Part shown: in pieces, positions 11,908-22,660 of the stretch | Layout: each line of letters begins with the position of its first letter | How positions within the stretch are numbered: position 1 is the stretch's first letter | Source: Erythrobasidium yunnanense | Lineage: Eukaryota; Basidiomycota; Cystobasidiomycetes; Erythrobasidiales; Erythrobasidiaceae | Assembly (NCBI GenBank): GCA_001600175.1 | Contig: BCJC01000003.1 | Location: 1,984,001-2,048,000 of the forward strand | Length of the DNA stretch: 64,000 nt | Direction of reading: 5' to 3' | Notes under the pieces: generated by a model | Databases searched by the model: none | Seen by the model: only the letters and a program-made list of their open reading frames with translations | What the model was told of the DNA's origin: nothing | Position numbers and translations under genes: made by a program

Positions 11908-12810
11908 ATGTCGAACATGTCTAAACTGACCGCAAAGCTTACAACACAACGACTGGCCCCTAAGGCTCGCAATATGGCGCCTCCATCGCTTCGCCCTGCA
12001 GTGCCAACGAAGATGACCCTGCAAGCCGCTAGATTCAAGTATAGCTGGCCCAGCGACAAGAACCTGCTAAAAGCACCCATCAATCGATACACGGCGCCAT
12101 TGAAACTGCTTAGACCGCTGCCCCCGCCTTTGCAGAAGCAATACATCAAGCCCGGTTCGGGCAACGTGCTCGTTATCATCTGCTCAGGCAACAAGGACAA
12201 GATCGATGTAGGTCGCGTAGCAGCTATGCGTTCTACGAATGTGAAAATTGCGAATCTATACCACATCAAGTTCGACGCAGCCGAATCTGGAGTCAATGAG
12301 CAGCCCTACGGACACCTTGGGATGCTTGGCAACGTCCGTCGGAATGTGCATGGCGGGACAGAACTAGCTTCCGGCAAATTCAAGACTGCTACGCTCTACA
12401 AACAGGAAACATCTGGGTACGCCCCAGCCGGCACGCTCGAAGACTTCGCAGCCGGCTTCGGGCGCATCGTCATCTTTTCCATCGAGAGCTACTTCGACCT
12501 TCCTGATGACAGTCTATCTCGCAAGCTACATGGAGGCGCAGACTACGGTGCTTTACTACTTATGGACGCATTCTCTGGGAAATACGTAAGCACGGTCTCC
12601 GAAGGTGTTCGTGTTCCTTGGTTCTTCATCAAGGCTGCGCTTCATAAAGGTGGTAGTATTGAGAAAGGAGGAGATGTAACTGTCGGAAGCGAGATGGAAT
12701 CCCGTATTGAAGGCTTTGATGGCAAAGCCTGGCAGCATATTATCGCGGGACCAGGTAATACAAGAAGGGAGATTCTGCTCAGGGCTGCGAATACCCTGAT
12801 TCCACTTTGA
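11908..12810 (+). CDS. Uncharacterised protein, single coding exon
   Basis: An uninterrupted frame of 300 residues. I do not recognise a family. The N-terminal ~50 residues are rich in Lys, Arg, Thr, Ala and Pro with almost no acidic residues, which could be a mitochondrial targeting sequence. The rest looks like a folded soluble domain: the hydrophobic strand NVLVIICSGNKDK, HGGADYGALLLMDAFSGKYV, and a C-terminal region with GGDVTVGSE and AGPGNTRREILL. There is no membrane segment. The ATG at 11908 sits in a good context (cacc before ATG) shortly after the acceptor of a probable 5' UTR intron. Being in frame over 900 nt with no stop, in a genome where shadow frames are usually shorter, is the main support. 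Confidence 0.65.
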   Translation: MSNMSKLTAKLTTQRLAPKARNMAPPSLRPAVPTKMTLQAARFKYSWPSDKNLLKAPINRYTAPLKLLRPLPPPLQKQYIKPGSGNVLVIICSGNKDKIDVGRVAAMRSTNVKIANLYHIKFDAAESGVNEQPYGHLGMLGNVRRNVHGGTELASGKFKTATLYKQETSGYAPAGTLEDFAAGFGRIVIFSIESYFDLPDDSLSRKLHGGADYGALLLMDAFSGKYVSTVSEGVRVPWFFIKAALHKGGSIEKGGDVTVGSEMESRIEGFDGKAWQHIIAGPGNTRREILLRAANTLIPL

Positions 12811-13132
12811 GCAATGCTTGTGTGCTAGTCATGGAGATACCCTGTCGTAATCGAGCTTCATTTCGGCTGCCTTTGCAGAACCTTTTTGCATCTTCTGGAT
12901 TGCGCCTATATACAGGGCTACTGACCAGACAATCCTCATTGACGACCTCCTGCTACTTCCCTCTGCTTCGAATGTACATGCTACCCCGGCCTAAATAGGC
13001 AGCACCTCCAGGAACGGCCCCGCGAAACAGCAATATTTCTCGAGTGGAGAGAGCTCCAAAGACGATGTCACCAGCTTCAAATCGTTCGTACTGCTCTCTT
13101 CTTCTTCATCTTCCATCTGGCGTCAACTTGAC
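12811..13132. other. Intergenic region, likely promoter of the secreted glycosidase
   Basis: 322 nt between two genes on the same strand. The part just before 13133 is pyrimidine-rich (ctctcttcttcttcatcttcc), a common leader composition in this window. No coding feature is seen. Confidence 0.4.
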
Positions 13133-15740
13133 ATGCTTGCCTGGTTGGCTTTCTTTCTCATAGCTGGAACAAAGCTTGCTTCTGCTCAAGGTGGGCCAGC
13201 TATGACGACGAAAGCTAGCTTAGGAGCTGATGAGAATCAATCTACAGCACAGAATGGTACTAACCTAGCTTTCGGGCCTATCAACTTCGCTGGTTACAAT
13301 AACTTCGTATACCGAGATGAAGTCACTGCCGTGCAGGCAGTCCTCTCTAGGTCTGGCTGACAAGGGTTCTCTAAGCGATCGCTGCTGATACCACAATGAT
13401 AGTAATCCCTCTCAGCCTGGACAATCCCGCTCTCGGTTTCTTCTAGCTTTTCCACGAGGAAATACTGGAGTTGCAGTCTTTTTCGAGCCTGTCAATGGAA
13501 CACTCGCTACTACTTTCGACAATACTACCTTCGCATCCGTCACTGGCGAGAATGATCAAGTCGGCTTCACTGGCCAGCTCAACATGTCTGCGGACGCTAT
13601 GGTCGGGAAGACTCTGATCGGAAGCGTGCGAACACTACGCGACTACATCGAAGGCAATGGTACGGAGCATGCCATCTTCAACTACACCCTTGGGCCGTAC
13701 AACCAGAGCTCGGTTACACTTGTTCGAAATTGGATCAATGGCACGACCGTGCAGTATTTCAGCCTCGATGCAGTCGATAACTTCAATATCAGCGTTACAC
13801 CCAATGCGAATGTCACTATTCCTCCCGAGATTATGCTGTCTCGACCTGATGCGACCCGGAATGGGACCCTGGCCTTCACATGCACGTTCAACTATACAAA
13901 TACGACGCAGACATTCATTGGACTAGGAGGAGATCAGTTGTTCTTACCTTCTGCACCCTCCTCTGCCAATAACTCGGCTCTCCTCGATCAAACTCTCGAG
14001 GCTATCGCTGGACCTGGAGCTACCATAGCAAACCAGACGGCTTTCCTATCGTATACAGACGTATTCTTCGCTGGGGGCTGGAGATGTTTAACCCACTTTG
14101 GGCGAGACACGATGCTGTCGTTGCGTTTGTTGCTGCCTACTTTGACCACGGAAGCGAGCGAGGGGATTATGAGGGCCGTGATCGAGAGGATCCGTACAGA
14201 GGATGTTCCGGGACAACTGTGTCATGAGGAGACTGTTGTGAGTACCACACTCTTCCCGATTGAACATATTCTTCCAATAGGCCAAAATCCGATGCCTTTT
14301 TGAGCAAGCTGACGGGCCTACCTATTAGGGAGATTATGCATCGTTCGTCAATATAAATAACAATCAATCATACCTTGGAGATACACCATCCTACAACTAT
14401 ATCATGGTCGACACCGATTTCTTGTTGCTGCCAGTCTTGGCGGATTACTTCCTGTCGAGTCCCCAAGGCCAAGGCCGGGCGGAAGAGTTCCTCAACACTA
14501 CATCCAACCTAAACGAAGGAACTCTAAGAAGCCTACTTCAACTCAATGTCGATCACGTCTTGAACCTCACTGCACCTTTCGTACAAAACCAGACAGTCGA
14601 GAACCTGATCCGCATCCGCGATCCGACAGTCGGGAATTGGCGTGATTCAAATACCGGTCTAGGCTATGGCAAGTTCCCCTTCGATATTAACACTGCGTTT
14701 GTGCCTGCTGCGCTTCGTGCGATCGCAGCCTTATCAGATGCTGGTCTCTTACCTTCCAATTATTCCAGCACGGCGATTGCAGCTGCTGAAGTATGGGAGA
14801 CATCAGCGTTTCCTTTTTTCGAAGTCACTATCGATACTGCGACTGCGCAAGCGCGATTGGCGAACTATATCCAGCAAGCCAACCTTACGAACGCAACTAT
14901 CGAAGGAAGTGGATCGCTTAGTGGTACTGCAAGCCCAAATGCAGGCTACGGCAATGCCTCCCAGATCATCGGTGGACAAGGCGAATCGACTTTCTATGCG
15001 CTGTCATTGCTGGAAAATGGGACTGCTGTTGAAGTACTGCATTCGGATCTTGGCTTCGTGCTGGAGTATGGCAACAATGTCTCGGCGAGCATTATTCAAG
15101 CGACTATTGAGGCGCTTCAGCCATATCCGAGAGGACTGCTTACAACCGTAGGCATGGTAGTAGCGAATGCTGCATACAACTCGAATACTACTGATATAGA
15201 GGTGAGAAAGCTTTCGTCCTTTCTTGGCCTGAATGCTCGCGCTTGGCTCGAAAGCTGACCCAGCTGTTTTGCTGCAGACTTTCGATAACCGCCAGTATCA
15301 CGGAGCAGTCTCCTGGTCGTGGATGGCGGGTATAATGGCAAAAGGTTGCGCACGTCAGCTTGCCTTAGCCGGAGTCTCGAATAATACCTCCCTCGATCCG
15401 ACGTCAGCCAATGCTACGGTACCGACCTGGGCCAACGATGCTTCTCTCGTAGCTGCTCTTCAGCAAGCCGAGATCAGACTCTGGGACTCCATCCAAGGTG
15501 CCGCAAGCGTATTGTATACAGAAGTCTGGAGCCCGCTGTACGATTCTGCCAGCAATACATTCACGATTGGCGATCTGGGCGCTATTTCGCCTACTGGAAC
15601 AGAAGGTGAGTGTCCGGAAGTATCACGTGTAGGCGGTCGCTGATGGGAGGTGGACAGGCGACGCGGTGCAATTGTGGTCATATGGATTCTTGGGCTTGGT
15701 GGATCCGAGAACTAGAAGACCAGTAGCAGCGGGCTTCTGA
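13133..15740 (+). CDS. Secreted six-hairpin (alpha/alpha)6 glycosidase-like protein
   Basis: A 778-residue protein in five exons (introns 13351-13402, 14238-14328, 15202-15277, 15606-15657). It opens with a signal peptide (LAWLAFFLIAGTKLASA). The block GGWRCLTHFGRDTMLSLRLL resembles the (alpha/alpha)6-barrel entrance found in glycogen-debranching-enzyme and GH63-like hydrolases, and later come YGKFPFDINTAFVPAALRA, YHGAVSWSWMAGIM and a short hydrophobic C-terminal block. More than 25 N-glycosylation sequons are present, which fits an extracellular or wall-bound protein. There is no GPI-like tail. Substrate is not predictable: candidates are alpha-glucans or oligosaccharides. The first intron has an unusual gtctgg donor. 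The protein is well supported and the exact family is less so. Confidence 0.7.
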
Positions 15741-16184
15741 GAGGTCTCAGCACAGACATATGTCAATTTGACCTGAAGCCGACTCCCTTAATTGCATTTG
15801 CGAACGGCTGGCGAGTCCTTACGTTTTTGCCCGGGGGTGCCATAATGGACGATTCGTCAACAGTGTGATCAAGCAATGCTATCTCGACGTGTAATGAATA
15901 GCAGAACAAGTTAACCTCTTTGTATCCTTCCAACCCTCAGTGATTCCTTGACCTTCTCAATGGGCTGTTGCGTTAACAAGTTGCCTTGTTGGCGAGATAG
16001 CTGCGGGAGGAATACCATATAGTGTTTAGAGAATGTTACAGGAATCTTCCTCGTAGCGGATTTGGACGACTTCAGTTTGCGAGTAGCCAGTCCTACTCCC
16101 CGGCCTGCATATTGGTGACAACAGCCTACTTCTTGCGCATGAGGTTGTACAGTGGTAGTACAGAGTCTAGTCATATTTTTTCTT
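15741..16184. other. Convergent intergenic region
   Basis: This lies between the stop codons of the glycosidase-like gene (+) and SF3B5 (-). I see no coding potential or repeat. It probably contains both 3' UTRs. Confidence 0.45.
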
Positions 16185-16630
16185 CTATTCTTCTTCCCTC
16201 GAAGGCGGCGGTCCACACGGCTGCAACATTTTCTGTCCCGAACACCCAGCATCAGCTTTACTCTCTCTCCTCTCTCCATTTGGACATGTAGTATCTAACG
16301 CACCTCGCACATCTCAAACTTCGCACGTCCAATAGACTCTCCATCCGCTATTGCGACATAGCTTAATAACGCAGGATGCCCGATGACTGAGGCGTAGGTG
16401 TCGCGGTGCTGGTGCGTGATCCACTCGCTGTACATCACATGCTATCTTAGTATGACGATTGAGGAAAGTTGGAGTTGAGCGCACTGCTTGGAGATATCGG
16501 GATGCCCGGTACCAGTATAGCGAGAATGCACTGGGTTGAAGAGATAGCGTTTAGTGCAAGCGAGCAAGGGAGAAGAGGGAGACGTACAGTTCTCGAGCTG
16601 CGTATTCTGCGTATAGCGTAATTCCGACAT
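16185..16630 (-). CDS. SF3B5: Splicing factor SF3b subunit 5 (SF3b10/Ysf3)
   Basis: This is a small U2 snRNP component that sits against SF3b1 and SF3b3 near the branch site. The product is exactly 86 residues, the human length, but is split over four small exons. Reading in order: a short N-terminal exon (MSELRYTQNTQLEN), then LHSRYTGTGHPDISK, then HEWITHQHRDTYASVIGHPA and the rest through FEMCE, then KMLQPCGPPPSREEE and stop. The RYTGTGHPD, HQHRD and MLQPCGPP stretches match the family closely. The acceptor for the third exon is the tacag just before GAGTGG; an earlier tag would put a stop in frame. The 5' end lies 178 nt from the stop of the Rab-like gene on the same strand. Confidence 0.92.
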
Positions 16631-16808
16631 GCTTCAAATCTGTGTGTCGTGGTGAGAGAGAAAGCCGAAGCAAGGTCATTCAACTATGAGAAAATGTCTG
16701 ATACGCTTCGCCGTGATGGTAGAGTATTCTATGAGATTATATAACAACAGAGCGAAGCTCTTCTGCTTCCAGTATTGCTGCGAGCATCCATGCCGAGAAG
16801 TGTCTTGT

Positions 16809-18593
16809 CTAGCAGCACGCGCTCCTCCATCCCTTCTGTTCATTATTCCCCAACTTCTTTCCAACCTGTATAGAATCATTCGGTCCTCCCTTTCTCACAT
16901 TCCCAATCCTCCCTCTTCCCCCCGTCCCCTCACTCGCTTCAAGATCAAGCTCATCCTGCCATTTCCACCTAGCGCCTATTCTTTTCACAAGATAGTTGAA
17001 TATCTCTTCGATGTTCTCTCCGCTCTTTGCGGACGCAGTGAAATGCTTGATCCCATCTTGTGCGCCAAAGACGTCTTTCGTAGGTATTGCTTCAGGATCC
17101 TCTTGAGTAGCGTCGTTTTGCTCGTCAACATCGTCGTCGTGGAAGGGAACATGCCCGTTCATATGTATATCTCCTTCATTCTCCGAATTATAATCACTCC
17201 CATTCACTTCCTCTTCTTCTTCAATAGCTCGTTCTGTCCCTTTTGGCCCAACTGGTATGCCATCTGCACTATACTCCTGTCCTACGAAAGAGTCCTTCTC
17301 TTTCTTCTTGCCTTTCATCACACTCCCTGGCGCACTTTCAACCGTCTCTGCACTCGACGACGAAGAGATCTTCGAGCCATTCAACCATGTCGACGAACCT
17401 TGTGCCAAGCTCGACGAAGGCGTATGATACACTGACGGGTTTCGTACAGATGATGCGGTGGTCGTGTCTCGTCTATCAGGCAGGATCTCAAGGGAGCGCC
17501 TTTTGGGGTCGTTGCGTTTCGATCGTTGGGATCTGGAGGAGGAACGCGTGCGTGATTTGCTTAGAGCCTGGGATGAAGAGGATGAAGGGTCGTCGGTGCG
17601 AAGCTCATGCTCTTGTTGGATCTTTGCAGTTTTCGTGTCTGAGCCGGCTGCGGGAGTAAAAAGCAAATGAAGAAGAGTGTAGCGTTGATGATCAGCACGA
17701 CCTCAAGTTATATACTACGTTATGACCAACTCACATGGCACGCTTGAAGGCTGTGCAGTCTTCTTTATCCTACTCTCCTTCTCAAGCGGCGGACACAGTT
17801 CCTCCAACAATTTCTTGACCTCATCCAAATCCACCTCATTCTCCTTCTTCTTCCTCCCTCCTTCCTCTTGCGCATAATCATGCGCATGCACCAAATCACT
17901 TTTATTGCCCACGCAAACGAAAGGGAAACTTCGTTCTTGACCTTCTGGAACGGGACATCGGTCGAGGAAGGAAGTATACCATGATTTTATTTGATGCAAG
18001 GAGGAAGGGGAGTTGAGTGCATAGACTAGGATGCAGGCGTCTGCGCCTGCGGTCAAGCCAAGAGAAGCATGTTAGCTGAACTTGCGAGCAGGAGAGGCAG
18101 AAGGGGCAGAGGAGGACGATGTACCTCTGTAGAAAGCAGCTCCTAGAGCCTGTAGCAGCAAGAAACATCAGTGTGGCCCTATTCGATCGGGTCGACACCG
18201 CATAGTCGCAAGACCTACCTGAAAGCGTTCTTGCCCCGCTATATGACAACATCATACCATCAGTTCAGCACTCTCTCTCTCCTGTAGATCAGGGCTCGCC
18301 GCACCTGTATCCCAGAGCTGCAGAGCGACCGTTGCTCCGGAACCATCTTGCAGCTCCACCTTCTTCGTGACAAAGTCTGCTCCGATAGTTGCGATGTAGG
18401 CTTGTGAGAAGTGGCCTTTTGCATATCGATTCCGGAGGGATGTCTTGCCTGCAATCACGCATCAGAATGCTGAAATGACGATAGAAGGGTGGGGTCAAGG
18501 CTCGCCCGTTGACGCTGAGCCTATGATGACTATCTTTGCTGTCCTTGTAGGTGCGACGATGGGGATCCCTGGCCGGGGTGGACCCTCTGCCAT
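16809..18593 (-). CDS. ypt7: Rab7/Ypt7-like small GTPase with a very long insertion
   Basis: A Rab GTPase of the late endosome/vacuole group, about 478 residues instead of about 205. Motifs in order: P-loop (GSASTGKTSLRNRY), switch I with IATIGADFVTKKV as in Rab7, [20 protein letters not shown] (switch II), VGNKSDL (G4), TASAKSGENIEEIF (G5), and a C-terminal Cys-Cys for geranylgeranylation. Between G4 and G5 lie about 225 extra residues rich in Ser, Lys, Asp and Glu, where ordinary Rabs have about 30. I read six exons. The first intron (18449-18505) is GC-AG and interrupts the P-loop Gly codon; the intron before the last exon is near 17655-17735. The large insert is in frame and low-complexity, so it is probably a disordered loop. 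Assignment to Rab7 rests on switch I/II; another late-endosomal Rab is possible. Confidence 0.82.
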
Positions 18594-19238
18594 CGCAAGT
18601 TATAAGGTCAGATTGAGGAGAGGATCAAGCTTGGCTCTGCATCATCGACACTCTCAAAGTATATACAATGCTGCAACATCAATGTCCAGATATCAACATG
18701 AGATACTACATTACAAGTCATCTATGCTCTCTCGCCGTCGCTGCTCGACCTCCAGCTTCAGCTTCTGCAACAACAGGCCCCTTCGTCCCTTCGCTCACTA
18801 CTGTGATCGATCTCCCTCTTCACCTCTTGTCACTCTTTCCCTAGCTGTTCATGTCACTGAGCCGTATCATCTCATCTCATCTCATTCCCATCCCATCCCA
18901 TCCTGCATTGCATTGCCCTCTTCTCCGAATTCTAGACCAGATCTGGATTCGTCCGATTCGCAAGAAGAACCTGATCTCATCTCAATCCCATCTCATGCGG
19001 ATTTACAGCTGCACGGACCTCTCCTCTCCTGTTTGATGCGTCTGCTCTGGGCCGAATACTCCCTCTCTCGATCGTTCACGTGACCCCGTCTCGTCAAGCA
19101 TCTTCCTGCGTCTTCTCAAGGGAGAATACTCTGCATGAAACATGAGCACATTCTGTTGGGACAAGACAACTCGCCGCCCTCTCTCTGATTCCTCCCTTCT
19201 CTTTCTGTCCAATTCGACAACCAGAAAATTGAGTCGCC
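18594..19238. promoter_or_regulatory. Divergent promoter region with ATCTC/CATCC repeats
   Basis: This lies between the Rab-like gene (-) and the membrane protein gene (+). It contains a block of repeated ATCTC then ATCCC units at about 18865-18905 and a second looser one near 18975-19000, followed by pyrimidine-rich sequence up to the ATG at 19239. The open frames here consist of these repeats. I treat it as a promoter/5' UTR. Confidence 0.45.
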
Positions 19239-21409
19239 ATGTCTTTACCCATCCCTCCTGAAGCACTCGCAGATCCAGCAGCCTACCTCGCACGCTTCAC
19301 AGATGGTCCGACATCGTCCGCTAAGAAAATGGCAGTCGCAAATGCAGTCATAGCAGCTGGGATCTCACTCATCACCGTTGCTGGAGTGATGCTGAGAAGC
19401 AAGAATGGAACGCTGAGGTGGATCTACTTGGTGAGTTACTCTCGACGAGGAATGAGGGGATGGTCTGACATGATGTTTAACAGGACGGAGCTCTCACTCG
19501 ACCAGACGCACAGATCATCGTTCCTGTCGTATGGGCGCTCTTCGCTTTGGGCGAGTCTCATCATCCTCTGTCGATTCTCATTTCGTCTAATATGTCCATA
19601 CAGCCCTCGTTCCACTCCACATCACGCTCACCCAAGTCTCAAGCGCGTATCACGGCTGGCTAGTCTTTGAGATCCTCTGGTATTCCAGCCAATTCATCAC
19701 CGCTTCCGCCGCCTCTTTCATCATCTTAGCCTGGTTATCTCGCGTCCCCAACGTGCGTCGACATATCGAGAAGTTCCTCAAGAACCGTACTTTCAAGACT
19801 TCTTCCTCGGTTCTTCTCTACCTTTTCTTTTTCGTGATCCTGCTAGCGATCTTCATGATAAGCACGTTGCCAGGAGCGATACTCACGAACCAAGGACAGA
19901 AACTCCTACAAGATGACTTGAAGAAATTGTTGCCGATCATAGAAGCGCTAGTGGGAAGAGGTGATACATCCGTGATGCCTGAGCTGGGGAAGATAGGAAA
20001 AGAGATAGATGTCACTTCAAAGAAGGTATCGGGGAAACTCGTACAGATCGCTGGAGCTATCTTCGGCATTTGGTCTGTATTCTGGATAGCTGTAAGGGCT
20101 CTTTCTGTCTTGTTCATATGACGAAGACTGAGTGTGTGCATGCCGGTGAAAGTGCATCATCTACTCTGCACACCGCCTTCGACAGTCTATCGAGATCTGC
20201 ATCGATTCTCTACCCGCTGAGGAAAGACTCGCGAAAGCACGCCAGAACCTCTCTCATCAGCTTCTCCGCAATGCTAGCTCAGGCGCTGGGAACGCAAGCA
20301 ATGGACGTGTCAACAAGAGTGAGATCAGCATCAACATGATACTTGAAGAGATGGGAGAAGAGGAAGGACCTCTACGATCGACATTGACCACTTCGAATGG
20401 AGCGCGAGATATCCCTATCCATATCGAGCACTCTTCTTCTTCCTCGACTAAAGCAAGCAACGCTTCCAACCAATCTCAAAGCACCTTCAAGTCCTCCTCT
20501 ACCACCGTCTCGTCGAAAATCAAGTCCATCTCATCCTCTTTCCCCTCCCTTCTGCCCATGTCCTCCGCTGGGTTTTCAAGAACTTCTCTTCCAGAAAACG
20601 CAGATAGACCTTTTGCCCTCGTCTTGGAGAGGAACGAAACTACGCTCTACCCACGAGACTTCCAAATCGTTTTGGACGCGAACGTCAATTCGAACGAGAA
20701 AGCTCGCGTGCGTCTTCCTCTTTCCCTCTGTTCTTCGATTCGCCAGCAAGCTGATAGATGATATGGAATGGAAATAACAGCGCCTTCGCAGACTCCTCAG
20801 AACAGACGCATACCTTACGTCCGTCTTTCTATCGGGCTTGCTGTTGACGCTCGCAAATGCTATTTTCCTAGCGAGTGGTGCATTCAAGATCACTCCTGGA
20901 AGTGGGGATCCAAGGACTGTTTTCCTCATCTACTATGCTTGGGCCAGGTGCGTTGCTTCCTCTCTCTCTATTTTCTCTCGCTGGAGAGAGAAAAGGAGGA
21001 AGTAAGTAAAAGCTGATTGCACGCACTCGCAGCTACGCTTTCCTACTCCCTGCTATCCCCGCATGCATCAAATTTCTTCCTCCAGTCATTCAAGGAGAAA
21101 TCACTCTATCCCTCCTCCTCCACCTCAGCTCGCGGCAGCAAAAGGGCCTCTTCGTCATGCAAAGTCCCTGCTTTCACGCACTCGGATCCTAGCAATACCC
21201 ATCCTCTATTCAAGAATCAGAATGAATCGATAAGTACGGATGTTCCGCTCATTGAAATCAGACAGATCGAAGTGCCGGAGTCGAAGTCGTATGCGAGACC
21301 TTCGACTGGAAACACTGCTGTGCACGATGTAAGTCTTGCTGCTGGTGAGAATAAAGGCGGAAAGAAGAGTGGTGAGAACAGCAAGATGTCGGAGGAAAGT
21401 ATGGCTTGA
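19239..21409 (+). CDS. Polytopic membrane protein, probably seven TM segments
   Basis: I do not recognise the family. The reading order of hydrophobic segments is: MAVANAVIAAGISLITVAG, IIVPVVWALFALALVPLHI, a long one around FITASAASFIILAW, LLYLFFFVILLAIFMI, AGAIFGIWSVFWIA, then a cytosolic-looking Ser-rich loop of about 200 residues, YLTSVFLSGLLLTLANAIFL and a final AWASYAFLLPAIPAC segment. Seven segments with a long loop before the sixth is a GPCR-like layout, but I see no receptor signature. Exons: 19239-19430, 19484-19550, 19604-20091, 20186-20707, 20781-20947 and 21033 onward. The intron at 19551-19603 is GC-AG. The C terminus is unsettled: without another splice it stops at 21192; a weak intron (about 21154-21214) would join a conserved-looking tail ending at 21409. 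Confidence 0.6.
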
Positions 21410-21733
21410 TCCATCACTTTCGAGCGCAGTTAAAGGTCTGAAGGCCGAACAAGCGAAAATTCTATGAATCCGAAGCATGGTTAAGGAACTGCCCAGGAGA
21501 CACTCGGAGAGAGTAGAAACTGGGCATTGATGACTGACCTGATACTCCAGCTTAGACACTTCAGTCTGTATGTAACAAGGATAGCCACTGATGACAATGA
21601 TACACCTCCGTAGTGCGCGTGTGCAGTGTTCCCCCATGCCCAACCTGCTAATATCTTGACTGGCCTGTCCTACTCAGGAGTATGGCACGCTCGCATGGAA
21701 GAGACGGTATAGGCCACAAACTACCTCTTGATC
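21410..21733. other. Convergent intergenic region
   Basis: This lies between the membrane protein (+) and the DUF924 gene (-). No coding exon or repeat is seen. Confidence 0.4.
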
Positions 21734-22660
21734 TCAAGACAACGGACTCCATATACTTTGCTGCACATCTCTTGCTATAGCGCTTGCGACATCTGGCTTG
21801 AGGCCTGCAAAACCTCCAATGCTGTCCATGTACGCAGCCTCTTCTTCTGTGCTCTCGCGTCCTACAGCTGCATTTCTCCACGGATAGCGACCAAACTTGA
21901 TCAGAGGGGGCAGATGGGCCCGGTTGATTTGGCATCTGAACCAGAAGAACTCTGCATATCCTGCCTCTGCATGGTACGGCTGTGGGCATGGACCTCTGAT
22001 CAATCTTGGAAAGCCATCCAAGTCATTCTCTATGGCTCTAGCTTGTACATCTGTCCGTGCTGGGTCTACCTTGTTATATCGAGCTTCGACAGCGCTGCGA
22101 CGGCGTTCTGAGCACTCGATGGCGAGCAGCCGTGCTTCTGCGTCTTCGGAATGCACGAACGGGATATGCGCCAGCTGAGTTCTGAGCATACCATCTTCCC
22201 ATGAATAAGCTTGATTGAAGTCCACCCAGCGCTGAGGCTCGTCTATCCGCAAACCCGCGGGCAGGTTGACGAGCTGCTTGGCCAGCCTATATGCCAGAGG
22301 ATCGAAGAAAGCGTTCGTCCAACGTACGTTGACGCCCTGAAGTGTCATGCGCGTCGCTTGGTCGAGCAAAGCTATCAAGCCTATAGCTTGGACAGGGAAG
22401 CTTTCATCGGAGGGTGAGGGAAGCAGTGTGCTCAATAGATCCTCGGGATAGGAAGCGTACGGTATATGCGAGAGCGGTATGAAGATAGATTGGAGCAGCG
22501 TCTTTTTCAGTTGCTCGGATTCTGTTTTGCTAAGAGTACTGGTTCCAGCAAAAAGGTGCTGGGGCGTCGCGCCCCGTGGAGGAAGCGCAAAGTCGTGTAC
22601 GCGCTGCAAGATGTCGCGCGTGACGATGGTCTTGAGGAGTGCTATCGTGTCGCCGGACAT
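21734..22660 (-). CDS. DUF924 family protein
   Basis: An intronless frame of 308 residues. The C-terminal half has the DUF924 signature: FFWFRCQINRAHLPPLIKFG followed by RYPWRNAAVGRESTEEEAAY. The middle has GLIALLDQATRMTLQG and YRLAKQLV, also typical of this all-helical, TPR-like family found in bacteria and fungi. The biochemical function of the family is not established. No signal peptide or membrane segment is present, so it is probably cytosolic. It is one of the few single-exon genes here. It is transcribed away from the tricalbin gene, with about 380 nt between start codons. Confidence 0.8.
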   Translation of the reverse strand: MSGDTIALLKTIVTRDILQRVHDFALPPRGATPQHLFAGTSTLSKTESEQLKKTLLQSIFIPLSHIPYASYPEDLLSTLLPSPSDESFPVQAIGLIALLDQATRMTLQGVNVRWTNAFFDPLAYRLAKQLVNLPAGLRIDEPQRWVDFNQAYSWEDGMLRTQLAHIPFVHSEDAEARLLAIECSERRRSAVEARYNKVDPARTDVQARAIENDLDGFPRLIRGPCPQPYHAEAGYAEFFWFRCQINRAHLPPLIKFGRYPWRNAAVGRESTEEEAAYMDSIGGFAGLKPDVASAIARDVQQSIWSPLS

